From contig NC_045142.1 in NCBI RefSeq assembly GCF_008831285.2, positions 10,971,952 through 11,035,951 of the forward strand: a stretch of DNA of 64,000 bases. The letters are read 5' to 3'. Source of the DNA: Nymphaea colorata (lineage: Eukaryota > Streptophyta > Magnoliopsida > Nymphaeales > Nymphaeaceae). Positions 1 through 11,200 of the stretch are shown in pieces. The notes below the pieces were generated by a model. That model was not told the origin of the DNA, did not search any database, and saw only the letters and a list, made by a program, of their open reading frames with translations. Every line of letters starts with the position of its first letter. The stretch's first letter is position 1. The position numbers were made by a program, and so were the translations under genes.

Positions 1-827
1 CTGCAGGGAAGGACATTAATTAACTACCAATGGCTGCTCGATGTCCTGAATGTATATTTTTTGAACGTATAGTTTTAGAAGTAATCAAGTCCAAAGAGGC
101 ACCATTTCGTTCAAATTTTTGCTCCCAATAAATGCATAAACAACACTTATGGGGCACCTTCCATGACAATTAATTTGGTCTGCCTAGTGTTGAGTGCGTC
201 AATGCTACATAATGAGTGCTCGTTTAAGTTGCTAGCCGAGTCAAAAAGTTTATAGTTAAGAGAAGCACTATTAATTTTTAAAAGAATGACTCGTATATAA
301 GAATGGGCATTTAAGATGGCTGGTCAGCTAGCTGGCCCTTGAAGGTCTGGTCTGGTCGTAGCTTGTTTCCTTTGTGCGTGACTTCTCTCTAGACTGTAGA
401 TGGTGGGATCCCATCTATTAAAATGAGAGCTGAAGCCCCTTTTCTCCCTTATCTCAGGGTCTAAGTTTGTGCCGCATGAGCCTAATATAAGTAACTAGGC
501 ATAGAGACATAATGTTTATGAAAATGAAACTAAGGACGGACTACTATCTCGACCAGCTATACTGTGTCCCATCATGTTCATGAACATGCCCGGTGCCAGT
601 TGGTTGAATTGCTAATGGCTGTCATTAGGGAAAAAACTGGTGGACAAGATTCAAGGAAATCAACCAACTACTAATTCCAACCGTTGGGGGACTTGTTCAT
701 CAAATTCAACAGTTTGTCGCTAATCAACAGTTCGTCGCCAAAGCTCTTATTCCAATCAAACACACAATGAGGGGCAGAGATTGACGATTTTAGCGAAAGG
801 AAAACCAAAAAAGAAAAGATTAATTGC
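1..827. other. No coding signal; probably intron 2 of the CASP-like gene
   Basis: Neither strand contains the expected third exon (helices 3 and 4 of the family). The stretch is AT-rich and has no repeat structure I recognise. If the CASP-like gene is intact, all of it is intron and the intron is longer than 826 bp. Confidence 0.4.
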
Positions 828-1409
828 CTGATCTCCGAAGAAGTCGATGTACAGGATCGTCGGCCGTCGCACGAGCTCTTTTCCGGTCATTAACTCGTGA
901 ATCTGGCGACCGACTTGGCACAGCGTGTAGAATCCGGCGATGGTGGCTATCGACAGGCAGTACCTGTTCCCAATATTCATCCAACCCAAGCAAATGAAAA
1001 AAAAAAACAGAGGAGACACTCGAATTATGAATTTCGTGTTGTTGGGTAGGGAGAATTTCATCAAACAGATTGAGCAATTATCTGGTTTGTGGATTCAAAA
1101 CCTGTATTCTTCATAATTGTCGTAATCCATCCAACCGCCGTGCTTGTTAGCAGCCATGATTATGAAAGAGAGTAAGGAGAAGGCCAGGGCATATCCCCTG
1201 AGAACCAAACCGCTTCGCCTGACCAGATCCTCCGTCCTCCATCTTCTTAGAATCGACGTGATCGACGCAGATCCTTGTTCGAGGTCGACCGGCTCCGTCC
1301 GCGGCGCTGTGGCATTCGGATTCGGTGCTGAGCCGGGAGATCTCGGGTGCCCATGGTTGTCGTTCTCGTTGTTGGTGGCGGTGGTAGTGGACTGGCCGGA
1401 GTCCCCCAT
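828..1409 (-). CDS. CASP-like membrane protein (CASPL4-type), 5' part of gene
   Basis: Two exons are visible. Exon 1 is 1409-1102; the intron is 1101-964 (gt...cag); exon 2 is 963-828. Together they encode 148 codons. The N-terminus is a disordered Ser/Thr/Asn/Pro-rich tail (about residues 1-50), then the family signature RRWRTEDLVRRSGLVLRG, a first membrane helix ending in SFIIMAANKHGGW, the EEYRYCLSI junction made by the splice, a second helix, and RQIHELMTGK...DFFGDQ. CASP-like proteins are four-helix plasma-membrane proteins related to those that scaffold the Casparian strip; most CASPL4 members have no proven function. Helices 3 and 4 are missing. Exon 2 stops at CAG followed by gcaatt, so the next intron would have a GC donor and run off the left edge of the window. 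The alternative is a truncated gene, because simple read-through ends after about 27 unrelated residues. The start was chosen as the first ATG of the conserved frame. Confidence 0.82.
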
Positions 1410-2214
1410 GAATGAATTATTCCCTTTCAGGTTGAAGAATCTGATGAGCTGAAGGGTATGATAGATTGAGACCTTCTTCTTCTTCCTGGAGTTTTCTAGT
1501 TAAATCTAACAAGAAATTGGGAGGTGGGGGGAAGCTTGAATTGTTAAATGGGCAATCACTCGTCATAATTGGTTGGAGAAAGGCACCGGCTTTGCTGGAT
1601 TTGCTTAACATGGGAGTGGTTAAAAAGGTTCTCAAATGACCAAAGAAGAGTTCGCTCATGAGTCAGATCGTTAATTAGATGGTTTTTACTTGTGGTGAAC
1701 TTCTAACTATTATCATTGAAAAGGAAAATTAGCAACCTCACGGATCAGAGAGGCCAAGGGAAGTCAATTATAAGTTCAAGAATATGAAACACAAGATATG
1801 GCCCATCACTTTTATTTGGCCAGTTGGCAAACATGTGGGTTGTCTTAAAAATTTCTTGTTCATTCAAGTATATATATCTTGAAACGTGCTGGCGAACTCT
1901 ATTCATGGGTCTACGAGAAACTATTATGGTTCTTTCAAGTAATAGCAATTTTTTTTCAAAGACTTGACAAATTTGGGTTACTTAAGTTGCCAAAAAATTC
2001 TTGGCAATCTTAAAACAAATGGCATCGTTTACACTGCTTCGGAGCCAAGAAAATATTTAATGTATCGTGTATTGGAATCACTAGAAATATTCAACAAATA
2101 GTACGAATAGGCTTCTTCCCAGTTGAGATGTTTGCCCATTATTTATTGTTCTTACTTTGACTTTAACCTTCAGTTGTCAAGGACCCGACTTATTGACTGC
2201 ACTAATTAAATGTA
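1410..2214. other. Upstream region of the CASP-like gene, no gene seen
   Basis: This should hold the 5' leader and promoter of the CASP-like gene on the minus strand. Short open frames here have no recognisable domains. No repeat was noticed. Confidence 0.4.
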
Positions 2215-2703
2215 AGTTAAGGGATAGTTTGGCAGTAGGGACATTCTGTAAGTAATCTCATGAACCCAACTAAAAAATTAAGGCATATTGGTGGAACACT
2301 AGAATTAATGAAACTACCTCATTCTTTGAAGCCAAATCGTGAGACTCACAACGTATTATTCCTACGAAACGACCCTTAAGGTCGCATTTGGCAACATGAA
2401 AAACAACACACTATTTCATGGTACTATCTCAAAAATTAAAGAAAGATTCATAAAACATTGTGAAGCAGTGCTCTATAAATTTATGTCAAAATTTTGTGCC
2501 AAAAATATGGACCAACGTATTATTGTTCCCATTACCATACAGTCCTTAAGGGGTCATTTGGCAAATACTTTATGAGTTTCATGAATGTACACTAAAAATT
2601 AAGGTAAATTCACAAAACAATAAAACTAAGTGTCTATAAGTTTGCTATAAGATTAGGTCAAATTCTTTAAATAAAAAGTATTTCATTTGCCAAACGACCC
2701 CTA
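2215..2703. mobile_element. Cluster of three related miniature inverted-repeat elements
   Basis: Three adjacent segments share terminal sequence of the type GGGGTCRTTTGGCAAAT. The clearest copy is about 2548-2702: its left end reads AAGGGGTCATTTGGCAAAT and its right end is the inverse, ATTTGCCAAACGACCCCT. The segment from about 2372 begins GGTCGCATTTGGCAACAT and runs to the start of that copy. The segment from about 2221 begins with GATAGTTTGGCAGTAGGG and ends near ACGAAACGACCC at 2370. No coding sequence is present. The terminal motif is common in plant hAT and Harbinger miniature elements; the superfamily cannot be fixed because no clean target duplication was found. Confidence 0.55.
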
Positions 2704-2955
2704 CGGTTTCATACAAGGCCCATTTCTGATAGAAGCAAGTTGAAGGCTCACTAACTTGATCAGGTGTAATAAATGGGAAGGACATGAAAGATAGAGCTTT
2801 GTCAAATGTCCGGGTAACCTGCACTCAACAAAGCTGGTTATATGCACGAACCTCTACATGACATGTGCCCTTAAGAGTGATGTGCATAGTTCATCCCAGT
2901 GCACATAACCAAGTCTTTGCAATTTAGGTAGGAAAGAGAAACTTCAAGAATTAAG

Positions 2956-3110
2956 CTACTTTGGGTTTTGTTTATGTGTGATCGTGGGACAAGTCAAAAT
3001 ATCATTTATAAAAAACAAGTGAAATTTTCTAAAATGTACATATAATTTACAAAAAAATATTTGAGGTGGGGCGAGGGCTAAGCAGACCCTACATTGGCTG
3101 CGCCCCCAGG
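2956..3110. repeat. Fragment of a dispersed repeat also seen near 54.9-55.0 kb
   Basis: The segment containing AAACAAGTGAAATTTTCTAAAA and then GAGGTGGGGCGAGGGC matches the segment at 54,940-55,020 (AAACAAGTGAAATTTTTTAA, then GAAGTGGAGGCAAGG). It is one of a family of short AT-rich repeats with ends resembling GGGCAGAGCTAG, scattered through the window. Confidence 0.45.
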
Positions 3111-3187
3111 ACAAGCTGTCCCCTCGCTTGTAAATCAAAAAAGCTTGAACAGAATCAGCAATTAAAGCAAGTCCAACAAGCAATAAC

Positions 3188-3380
3188 AAATAAGCCAAGC
3201 AATTAAAGTATCAAAGACATAGGATGAAATTGTAACAAATAAGCCAAGCAATTAAAGTATCAAAGACATAGGATGAAATTGTAACAAATAAGCCAAGCAA
3301 TTAAAGTATCAAAGACATAGGATGAAATTGTAACAAATAAGCCAAGCAATTAAAGTATCAAAGACATAGGATGAAATTGT
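3188..3380. repeat. 49-bp tandem minisatellite, about 3.9 copies
   Basis: Units start at 3188, 3237, 3286 and 3335, each beginning AAATAAGCCAAGCAATT and nearly identical. The near-perfect identity points to recent amplification. It lies in non-coding DNA. Confidence 0.95.
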
Positions 3381-3960
3381 GGTTTGAATTTAGTGATCGA
3401 GGGTTTGTTTCCATATGGCCCTTACTTTGTGATTTATATTACAAAAAGGTCGGTTTGTTAGTGGATTAATTCGGTAAACTAGTCATTGCTTTCTATTGGA
3501 TCTTGTTGAAAGCCACCTTCGTAGTGTAGCCGTCGAGCTACTTTCTCGGAAAACATTGGAAGAGAAAATGACAAAATATTTGCCTCTAAAGAGGAGATAT
3601 TGGACTTCTTACATTGCCATGTGGTGGGTCCCACCAACCAATCGAATGGTAAGAGACCCACTCATGTCCGTGTTTGATGGTGAGGGGAACTCGATCGACT
3701 ACATGGTCGTCAAACGCGATTATGGATTTACAGAAAGCAGCCGTCGTAGTGCTGTAATGAAGTTCTTTTTTTTTTTTTTTCAAAAAAAGCCCCTTCTATC
3801 TTGTATGCGGATTAAATGGAAAATAAAAGATAATTCTTTCTGTTTTTTCCCTCGAAGGGAAGACTGGTGGTCTGTGAGGGCGCCAACACACGGCCTGCCC
3901 GAACATTTACACCACTTCCCTAAACTGCTCGAGTTGAATACTCAAAACTCACTTTCCTGC
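3381..3960. other. No supported gene
   Basis: An open frame on the plus strand (3496-4038) is crossed by a poly-T run and has no recognisable domain, so it is not called. No other structure was noticed. Confidence 0.4.
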
Positions 3961-3969
3961 AACCTACTG

Positions 3970-4590
3970 CTTGCGGCCATTGGGCCTTGGGCCGACCATC
4001 GAGGTCCTATTTTCGGACCTGGCCTGACTCGATTTTAATTAAAAGAATATTTAAAATACAAGAATTTAATATGTAAATAAATATTTATAATGATAAAAGA
4101 TACTAAACACAATATTTTTTATATACATCTGACCCCAGAAATTGTTGGGCAACACGAAGGCCTTTTCAATGGCCCCCACTTGGGACACGCCAGGTACCCA
4201 AAAGCCCACGTCCACTCTTAGTTCACAGCCTACCTCTTCGGGCCCAGTACCTGACCTATCTTGGGCTCAGAAAATAAGCATGGGCCTGCTCGGTAAGTTG
4301 TTGGGCTGACTCCGGCTGACTTGATTAGGCCTTGATAAATCATTTTTAATATTATTTTTTATTAGTTTAGATATAACATTATATATATTATTACGATTAA
4401 TTATTTTTATATATTATCTTATGTTAAATACATATATTTTAAATTTTAATCGTCCCACACCTGGGTGTCTTGGCGGGCCCAGGTATGGGCTTTGCCGCTT
4501 TGGGCTGGGCTCCAGTTTCGGGTTGAGCCTAAGCCCAACTTCTTATGGAGTCAGTTCGGCTCAATGCCCAAGCCTACTCGCAGTTATTTT
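3970..4590. mobile_element. GGCC-rich, AT-cored segment, hAT-type miniature element remnants
   Basis: Two or more modules alternate GGCC-rich ends (GCGGCCATTGGGCCTTGGG near 3973; CGGGCCCAGTACCTGACC near 4239; GCGGGCCCAGGTATGGGC near 4473) with AT-rich cores at 4034-4125 and 4335-4450. The same architecture occurs in the elements at 18,266-19,357, 34,719-34,911 and 53,618-53,847, where hAT-like ends are clearer. Boundaries and target duplications were not resolved, so this is a family-level call. Confidence 0.45.
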
Positions 4591-4766
4591 TATTGACAAC
4601 AAGTGCAAAATGTTAGAAAAAAACAAAACCTGAACTGCCCTCGTCAAGGGATAAAAACAAGCAAAACTGGCCACCAAAGCACCAGAGGTTTAAGTGGTAC
4701 CCATGAATTAACTGTCAGGTTGGATCATAGGTTTCTTCTTGATTTTTCTTTATGTATTTTCGAACA

Positions 4767-4838
4767 GAGATAATGAGTGGTGTCTGTCCATATAAAAACT
4801 GTGAGATAATGAATGGTTTCTGTTCATATAAAAACTGT
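4767..4838. repeat. 36-bp tandem duplication
   Basis: Two copies, starting at 4767 and 4803, of a unit beginning GAGATAATGARTGGT and ending CATATAAAAACTGT, with a few substitutions. Confidence 0.85.
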
Positions 4839-5880
4839 ACTTGAATAGATATATTCTTAAAAATTAGCCTAGTGAAACCTCATGTACCCTTGCTGAGATA
4901 AATGAATTGCTGAGATAAATGAATCCGTAAGAATTTAGGAAACACATATAAAAGGAATTAGACTAGTACTGTAGTACAAGATATATAGTGATTAGTAATA
5001 CTTTTTTTTTTTACAATATTCCTATTCATCGAAGCGACTTGTTACCATATCTTAATTGGGTAGAAATTTGTTGGTTCTGGATGAGTGGGAGAGAACACCA
5101 CCATCTGGAAGCTCTTCTTCCTTTTTGTACACAGTGGTACAGAGCTGTGTTGGGATGTGGATGAACTTAGAGTTAATTCCTTCAGTTTGGAGGTAGTGTC
5201 TGCCATCTTTTGCAGTTCAAAGGAATAATGCACACAGAAATCGAACTAACGAACAGGCTCACGTTCGCCCACTAACATATGACCAACTATGTTATGCCCC
5301 TTAGCTAATTTCTTCATTAAAAAGATGGATACTCAAATGTAAGAAATGCAACAAAATATCTGTAAGCATCCAACTGCCACTTGCCAAAAACTACTGGGCA
5401 CACTAAAGTATACATAATGAATACTCTAATAATCTACCATCCATATCATGATATAATCCAGTATAATCATCCCAATCAGTTTGAGAAATTATTTTCCGAG
5501 CAATTTGCCGCCATCATGTAATGCGTCCACACTTGATGTACCTATGGAAGTCAAAATGGATGCACTCTCACTAACTCATATATGCAGACTCACGTCACGG
5601 CCGATGACATGCGGTTAACAAATTGATTTTCTAAGCAAAAAGTCTAATCAAGAACATGATCCTAACGTGAGTCAAGGACAAGTAATGCATGACACACATC
5701 AAGGTGGCTTAACAAGCAAATAAACAAATATGCCTTCATGGCACCATAATTAACCAGTTATATAAGGATACTTTTACAAACATCAAATGTACGTAGAACT
5801 TGCAACAACGGCAAATACTACTCATATTATATAGCTGTTGGCTATTTACGTATAGCTTTGCGAAAAGAAGTTTGAATCAA
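4839..5880. other. No gene or clear repeat seen
   Basis: AT-rich non-coding DNA. A short minus-strand frame (5042-5233) has no recognisable domain. Confidence 0.4.
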
Positions 5881-6107
5881 CATTACAGAAAAAAAAACTC
5901 ATTTTTGCCGACGCTGAGACAGGAAATTATCAGTAAAAGTTAAATATATATTGACGTGAAGCGCAATTTGTCAGATATAATAGACATATACTGACGTATG
6001 TCACAGTACCCATCAACTTTTACTGACATCTGTCGAAATACCAGTACCCATCAACTTTATACTGACAATCTTCAAACGTCAGAGTAAAAACTGGTTTTTC
6101 TATAGTG
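5881..6107. mobile_element. CACTA-type miniature element with 3-bp target duplication
   Basis: The left end starts CATTACAGAAAAAAAAACTC; the right end read inward on the other strand starts CACTATAGAAAAACCAG. Just inside both ends are TGACG-type subterminal motifs (GCCGACGCTGAG and CTCTGACGTTTG), repeated several times across the 227 bp. The trinucleotide CAA flanks both sides (5878-5880 and 6108-6110). CACTA ends, TGACG subterminal repeats and a 3-bp duplication are the hallmarks of the CACTA (En/Spm) superfamily. There is no coding capacity, so it would need a transposase supplied elsewhere. Confidence 0.85.
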
Positions 6108-7194
6108 CAAGTTGGTGATACACAGCTTCAGCAACGCCTTCCGGCTTGCTATAGTTTTTTTGTCTATAGCTATAAAAAGCCACAGCATCAATGGAGGATA
6201 CAACATTTCCTTTCCGTGGTACCTTTATTTCTGATGTCTTCAACAAAGTAATCCATATGTTACCTAACGATCATTGTCCATGACTTGGTATTAATGCCAA
6301 ATAGGGCTTTCAAGGGAGTTCTTCCTGAGCAACGCTCTCCCGATTTTCAACACTAATCCAGTTTCTATTGCTTTAATGGCTTAAGTCTGAACTGAAATGG
6401 CAAGTGACAGATTTTGGTTAAATGAGAATTAACCAAGAGCACATTGATGCAATGCTATTAAAATAGGTTTCTGAATCAAAGCCGAAAGTCAAATGATTCA
6501 GCGAATCGGTGAATGAATCAGAATCGGAATCGTTGTGAATCAGATTGATGAAAAATGTGCTTTAAAGATTAAAACTTATATAAAAATTAAATATCAAAAA
6601 GAAAAAAAGAAAAAAATAATAATATAAAAGCATAAATACTTAAAAAGCAAAAAATTGTAAAATGCAAGGAAAACATACGTCATCCGATAAGAATATGCAA
6701 AATTTACAGTGAAATTAGGGGTCAGTATGGTTGAAGATTCTTCACCCTTCGGATGAGCTTTTCTAACTTATAACATATTGAGAATTTGTGAATACTTTAA
6801 TTCATTTGCACATTGAGTGATGTAATTTGTGAAAAGAAAAAAAGGAACAACGTCAACCTTCAAAAAAGCACATTTTGTTTAATTAAAAGAAATTTATAGG
6901 TTGTACTAAAGTGGATCTTAAATCCTTGTGCAAAAATCATGGATTTGAGATCCGATTGGGGGGAAGAACTCTTGTCACCAAGCCACTGAAGTAATGATTT
7001 GCCGATAACAAAAGCTGCACCTTTTATTTACATATATTACTATATGCAAGTGCATCTACAATTATCTTTTGAGTTCTAAATGTGTTATTTTTGTCAGAAT
7101 TCATCAAACAGGAAGATAAAGCGATAGACAAACAAGACAAAAACTATAGAGATTCAGTTTGAAAACAAAGTTATATCCTCTGTCCGTCCACATC
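6108..7194. other. No gene seen
   Basis: Non-coding, AT-rich. A short run of GAATCRGA-like repeats at about 6490-6550 resembles the subterminal repeats of the hAT family at 42 kb, but no ends were found. Confidence 0.4.
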
Positions 7195-7198
7195 CCGC

Positions 7199-7885
7199 CT
7201 TACTACCAAAAAAATGGGACGTTTAGTGATGCGGAGAAAAGCCAGCATAGCCAAAAGTTGGGCCTTCAGTGATGTTTTAGAGAAAGCGTTAGTAAAGGTC
7301 CCTCACTGAGTCGTAATTACGTCGTTCAGGAAAACATTACTAAAGGTTGGATCCTCACTGATGTTCATCCCCCACGACGCTCATAGTTTTCAGTGACGTT
7401 TTCGACTTAAACATCAGTAGAGGACAATTGGGTATTCAGTTTCCATGAGTGCCACTAAATGCCGTGGTTTTTTATGAAATTTTCTAAAAAATGTTAGTAA
7501 AGATGACTGCCTAAGTTGGTCTTTAGTGACGTTTTCTAAAAAATATCGGCAAAATCCCCTCCTTGTGTCTTTGATGTTTAATGACCCTCCTGAGGTTGGC
7601 ACCTTTTTTTTTTAACATCAATTTAAAAGTCCCTCCCATGACGTTTCCCAAAAGAACGTTAGTAAGGGCCGTGGCTCTGCAGGGATGTTTTTTAAAAAAC
7701 GTCTGTAAAGGTCCCCCTCCTAGGGTGTCTTCAGTGATGTTTGCTTAGGAAACATTAGTAAAGGTTTCGGTAGGTGAAAATTAGTGACGTTTTCTCAAAT
7801 AATGTCAATGAAAGTCCTTGCCTAGCTAGAAATTCAATGTCTGTTTCCAGAAAAGCATCAGTAAAAGTCGAATTTTTACTAGGTG
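7199..7885. mobile_element. CACTA-like element made of subterminal-type repeats
   Basis: About ten imperfect units of roughly 60-75 bp repeat the theme AGTGACGTTTTCTAAAAA followed by its near-inverse AACGTTAGTAAAGG, for example at 7263, 7322, 7400, 7529, 7640, 7686, 7733 and 7785. The left end reads CTTACTACCAAAAAAATGGG; the right end read inward starts CACCTAGTAAAAATTCG. This matches the repeat-filled subterminal region of plant CACTA transposons, with no internal gene left. No 3-bp target duplication was recognised, so the ends are decayed or slightly misplaced. Confidence 0.6.
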
Positions 7886-8189
7886 ATTATTTAATTCTCA
7901 GTCATCCTGCATCTTTTTGCAAAAAATAGCCTTTACTGATGCAAACTTTCACATCTGTAAAGGCATGTGCAGGAAATCAACAAAAAAAAATTGTTTTCTC
8001 CAATTTCTCATTTTCCTCACTCGTTTTTCGACTTTCTCACTCCTCTTTTCTCTTTTTTTTTTGCACTATAAAAACTCTCCCCGAAGTGTACCCTCTTTTA
8101 GATGCAGACTATGTGATAGTTGAAACAGATGGGTGCAATGGCCACACCAGTTTCTTAAAACTTTTTTTTTTTTTAAATGAGCATCTTTA

Positions 8190-8190
8190 A

Positions 8191-8252
<62 letters not shown>
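8190..8252. repeat. Compound microsatellite (AC)n(AT)n
   Basis: An uninterrupted run of AC to about 8210 passes directly into AT to about 8251. Confidence 0.97.
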
Positions 8253-8253
<1 letters not shown>

Positions 8254-11200
8254 TACCTCACCAGAAATGAGTATTTTTAAATGAGTATCATCCAGCCAAT
8301 TTTTCTGTCTCCACCACTAGATGGGTGTTTAGAAAGATGATGAGGCAGTATTAAAAAGAAAGCAAGACAGGCATGCTCTTAAATCAACTGGAGCAATATG
8401 TAGGTGCAGACAATATAAAGGGAAAAGAATCACCAGTAGTATAGACCAAGAAATTCTAGTAGTCATATAAGTAGATTCAGATTATTTTTGATAAACAAAA
8501 AAGAAATCATGGCCGTTAGATATAATTTTACGAAAATAAAAACTAACGAAGAACTAGACAAAGAAGATGAGTATCTTTTAATGATACTTTAATAAACCAA
8601 AACTACAAGGTTAGGTTTGAACATAATAAAGGAAAAGGCAACAGGAATAGTAGCCCCAACGACTCACAAGACTTTCAAAGCATACAAGTAGGACCATAAA
8701 AGGCTCCAAAAATAGATCAAGGACAATTTCGTAAGGATGTTAGTAATTCCTGTTAGGCAGCAGCAGAAGAATGCAAAAGGAACAGAAACACACCAAAAAA
8801 CTATCAGTGCAGTTTTGCATGGAAAATGTAGAACTAACATAGGAAGGAGGAGTAGAAATAAGTTTAGAATTTTTTTTTTTTTGCCTTTCCCCATTCACCG
8901 GCACTTTGTTTTGCAGCAGCGGATTCCGCCACTCCCAAATGGTGGGCAACGCGAGTTACCATAGGATGAATTCTAATGGTCTCAAGTGGAACTTGAATAG
9001 CTATATTGTGAGGTTGCCATGGGCTGGGATCATGATCAGGTTGAGGTGAGCAGGCATTAGGATCAGTATCAATTTTTTTAGTAGGAACGGGACTAGTCGT
9101 GGCTAGTAGCACCCTAAAATTGTGTGATATGAGGAGGTTAAGTTGAAGCCGAACGCTGTGGAGGGCAAATTGGAATAAATGAGGGTCAGTCGATTGAATG
9201 TGGCACAAAGCATGGTGTTCGATTTTGAAAGGGAAGTCTTGTTTCGTCAAAAGCCACATTCCTGGACGCAATAATATCGGTTGAGATTTTGAGTAGATAT
9301 CAAGACAGCAATATCCCTTATGTTGGTTGTTCTAATCGGAAAACACATGCTCTGCTGTCTTGAAATATAATTGGTCGTCTTGAAATCTAAATTAATTTTG
9401 TCTTAGGCAGCCCTCCAAGTCTTGAAATCTGATTTGCCATAGGAGTGGTCAGAGCACCTGAAATAGTGTTCCATTATCAAGCTAACTCAGCCTAGACTAC
9501 AAAAAACGAGCTCTAGACTCCATGGATGCCGAAGTGGGGCTGAAGACTAGCCCTAAATGCAGGGGGGAAGTCAAATTACCACTAAATATATAGTTACCAA
9601 ATTTTTAATTAACTTTGGGGACAGTGACTCGGGTCTCGTGGAGCTGACCCATATAACTAGACTCAAGTCTACTTTACTCAGATCCAATCATTGAGAATAA
9701 GGTTTTAGAGTGGCTCTGTGGAGCGCATGCCCCGCGGAGACCCCACCCCTGCCTGGATGCCCTTTTGGTGATCGGAAAGTAGTAGGTACCAGTACTCGGC
9801 ACGAGCTGAACGAACCCGCTCAAACCAGCCCCAGGCGTCGACACTGTTTGCTGCCTGCCTACGAGTGCATGAGCTTAATAAGATGGCAACCTCTATGAGA
9901 ACCATGTAGGCTTTTGTTTAACCTACAATCGAACTGGCTCGGAGACTGAGGAGTGCAACTGCAAGCGCTTTGGTCGCAAGTTCGATGGGCTCAAGAAACC
10001 AATGCACTCTAACAAAATCTGAAGTACCTAAAATGCACATTTACTAAGCGGGCTCAAGGCTCAGCGTGGAAAAATTTGGACACCCCAAAAAGGACAAATC
10101 CCTCATCGCTCCTAGTAAACCTAACCAAACCGAAAGCAAGTTATATGTTATGGCCCCTAACAAGAGACCATATGTAATGATCTAAAAATAACGGAAACGT
10201 CCCTGTTGATCAAGATGGAATCTCCTCCCGCTACAAGGGTAAAAGTAGAACTCTGGGAAATTTTCTCTTGTAAAATTACCAAAAATGCCCTTCTGCTAAA
10301 AGATGGGAACATGCCTTCCTTCCCATGTTAGCTCCATAACATAGAAAGATGACTATTCTGCAACTTAGGGGAATGATTGTTCATACCCACAACTCGATTG
10401 CAGCCTAAGTCCAGTGGTGGAGCCAAAAAAATTGGTTGAAGGAGCACTCATTTAAAAATATTCATATATGGTGGGGACTTATATATACATAAAAGAATAA
10501 ATGTTCAAAGATGCCCATTTAAAAACAAAGAATTTTGAAGAGATTGGTATGGGCAACTGCCTACAACAGTCAACATGTGGCTCGGCCACTGCCTAAGTCT
10601 AAGTCATCTCTACCACCTCGTTGCAGCTACTCTAATCAACATTTGATTCAGTATCTTCACCTTTCTGATCCTTCTATAGTTTTAAGAGTTCTAAGGGGAA
10701 AACCGCATCCCTCTTGTAAAAACCCCAAACAATGCACCAGCCATCAAAAGTTTCTCTAGAAAAATGAAATATAACATTGTGATGACATAAAAATTAAGTG
10801 GAGCACCCACATCAGACTGTGTGCCGACGACTCAACCAAAATATCCTGACTCCACCCTTCCTTTTTAGGACTAACCAACCCCCCATTTACATTTTCGGTC
10901 TTTTTTTAAATCGCACTCACACACGTATGAGATGGGAGTAGAGGGTGCAACTACTCCCTCTTTTGTCTTTTATTTAAGGAATCAGATCAAAACCCTGGCA
11001 GTGTCTACCAGTGATTTATGAAGAGAAGATGCTTTGAAAGGACATATAAACTCTTTTTGGCTAATTGCTGTTCTAGTGATTGTGAAAATGATTTAGGAAT
11101 TGAGAATTCCCAAGTCAAGGTTGGTAGGTTCAAACTACTAAATGCAAAACACACCATAACTCATGCGGTGACTGAAATGAGATATCTCGGAACTGCTGTT

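Noticed and set aside
3496-4038. 180-codon plus-strand open frame
   Set aside because: It crosses a poly-T tract and GGCC-rich transposon-like sequence, has low-complexity Phe runs, and shows no domain.
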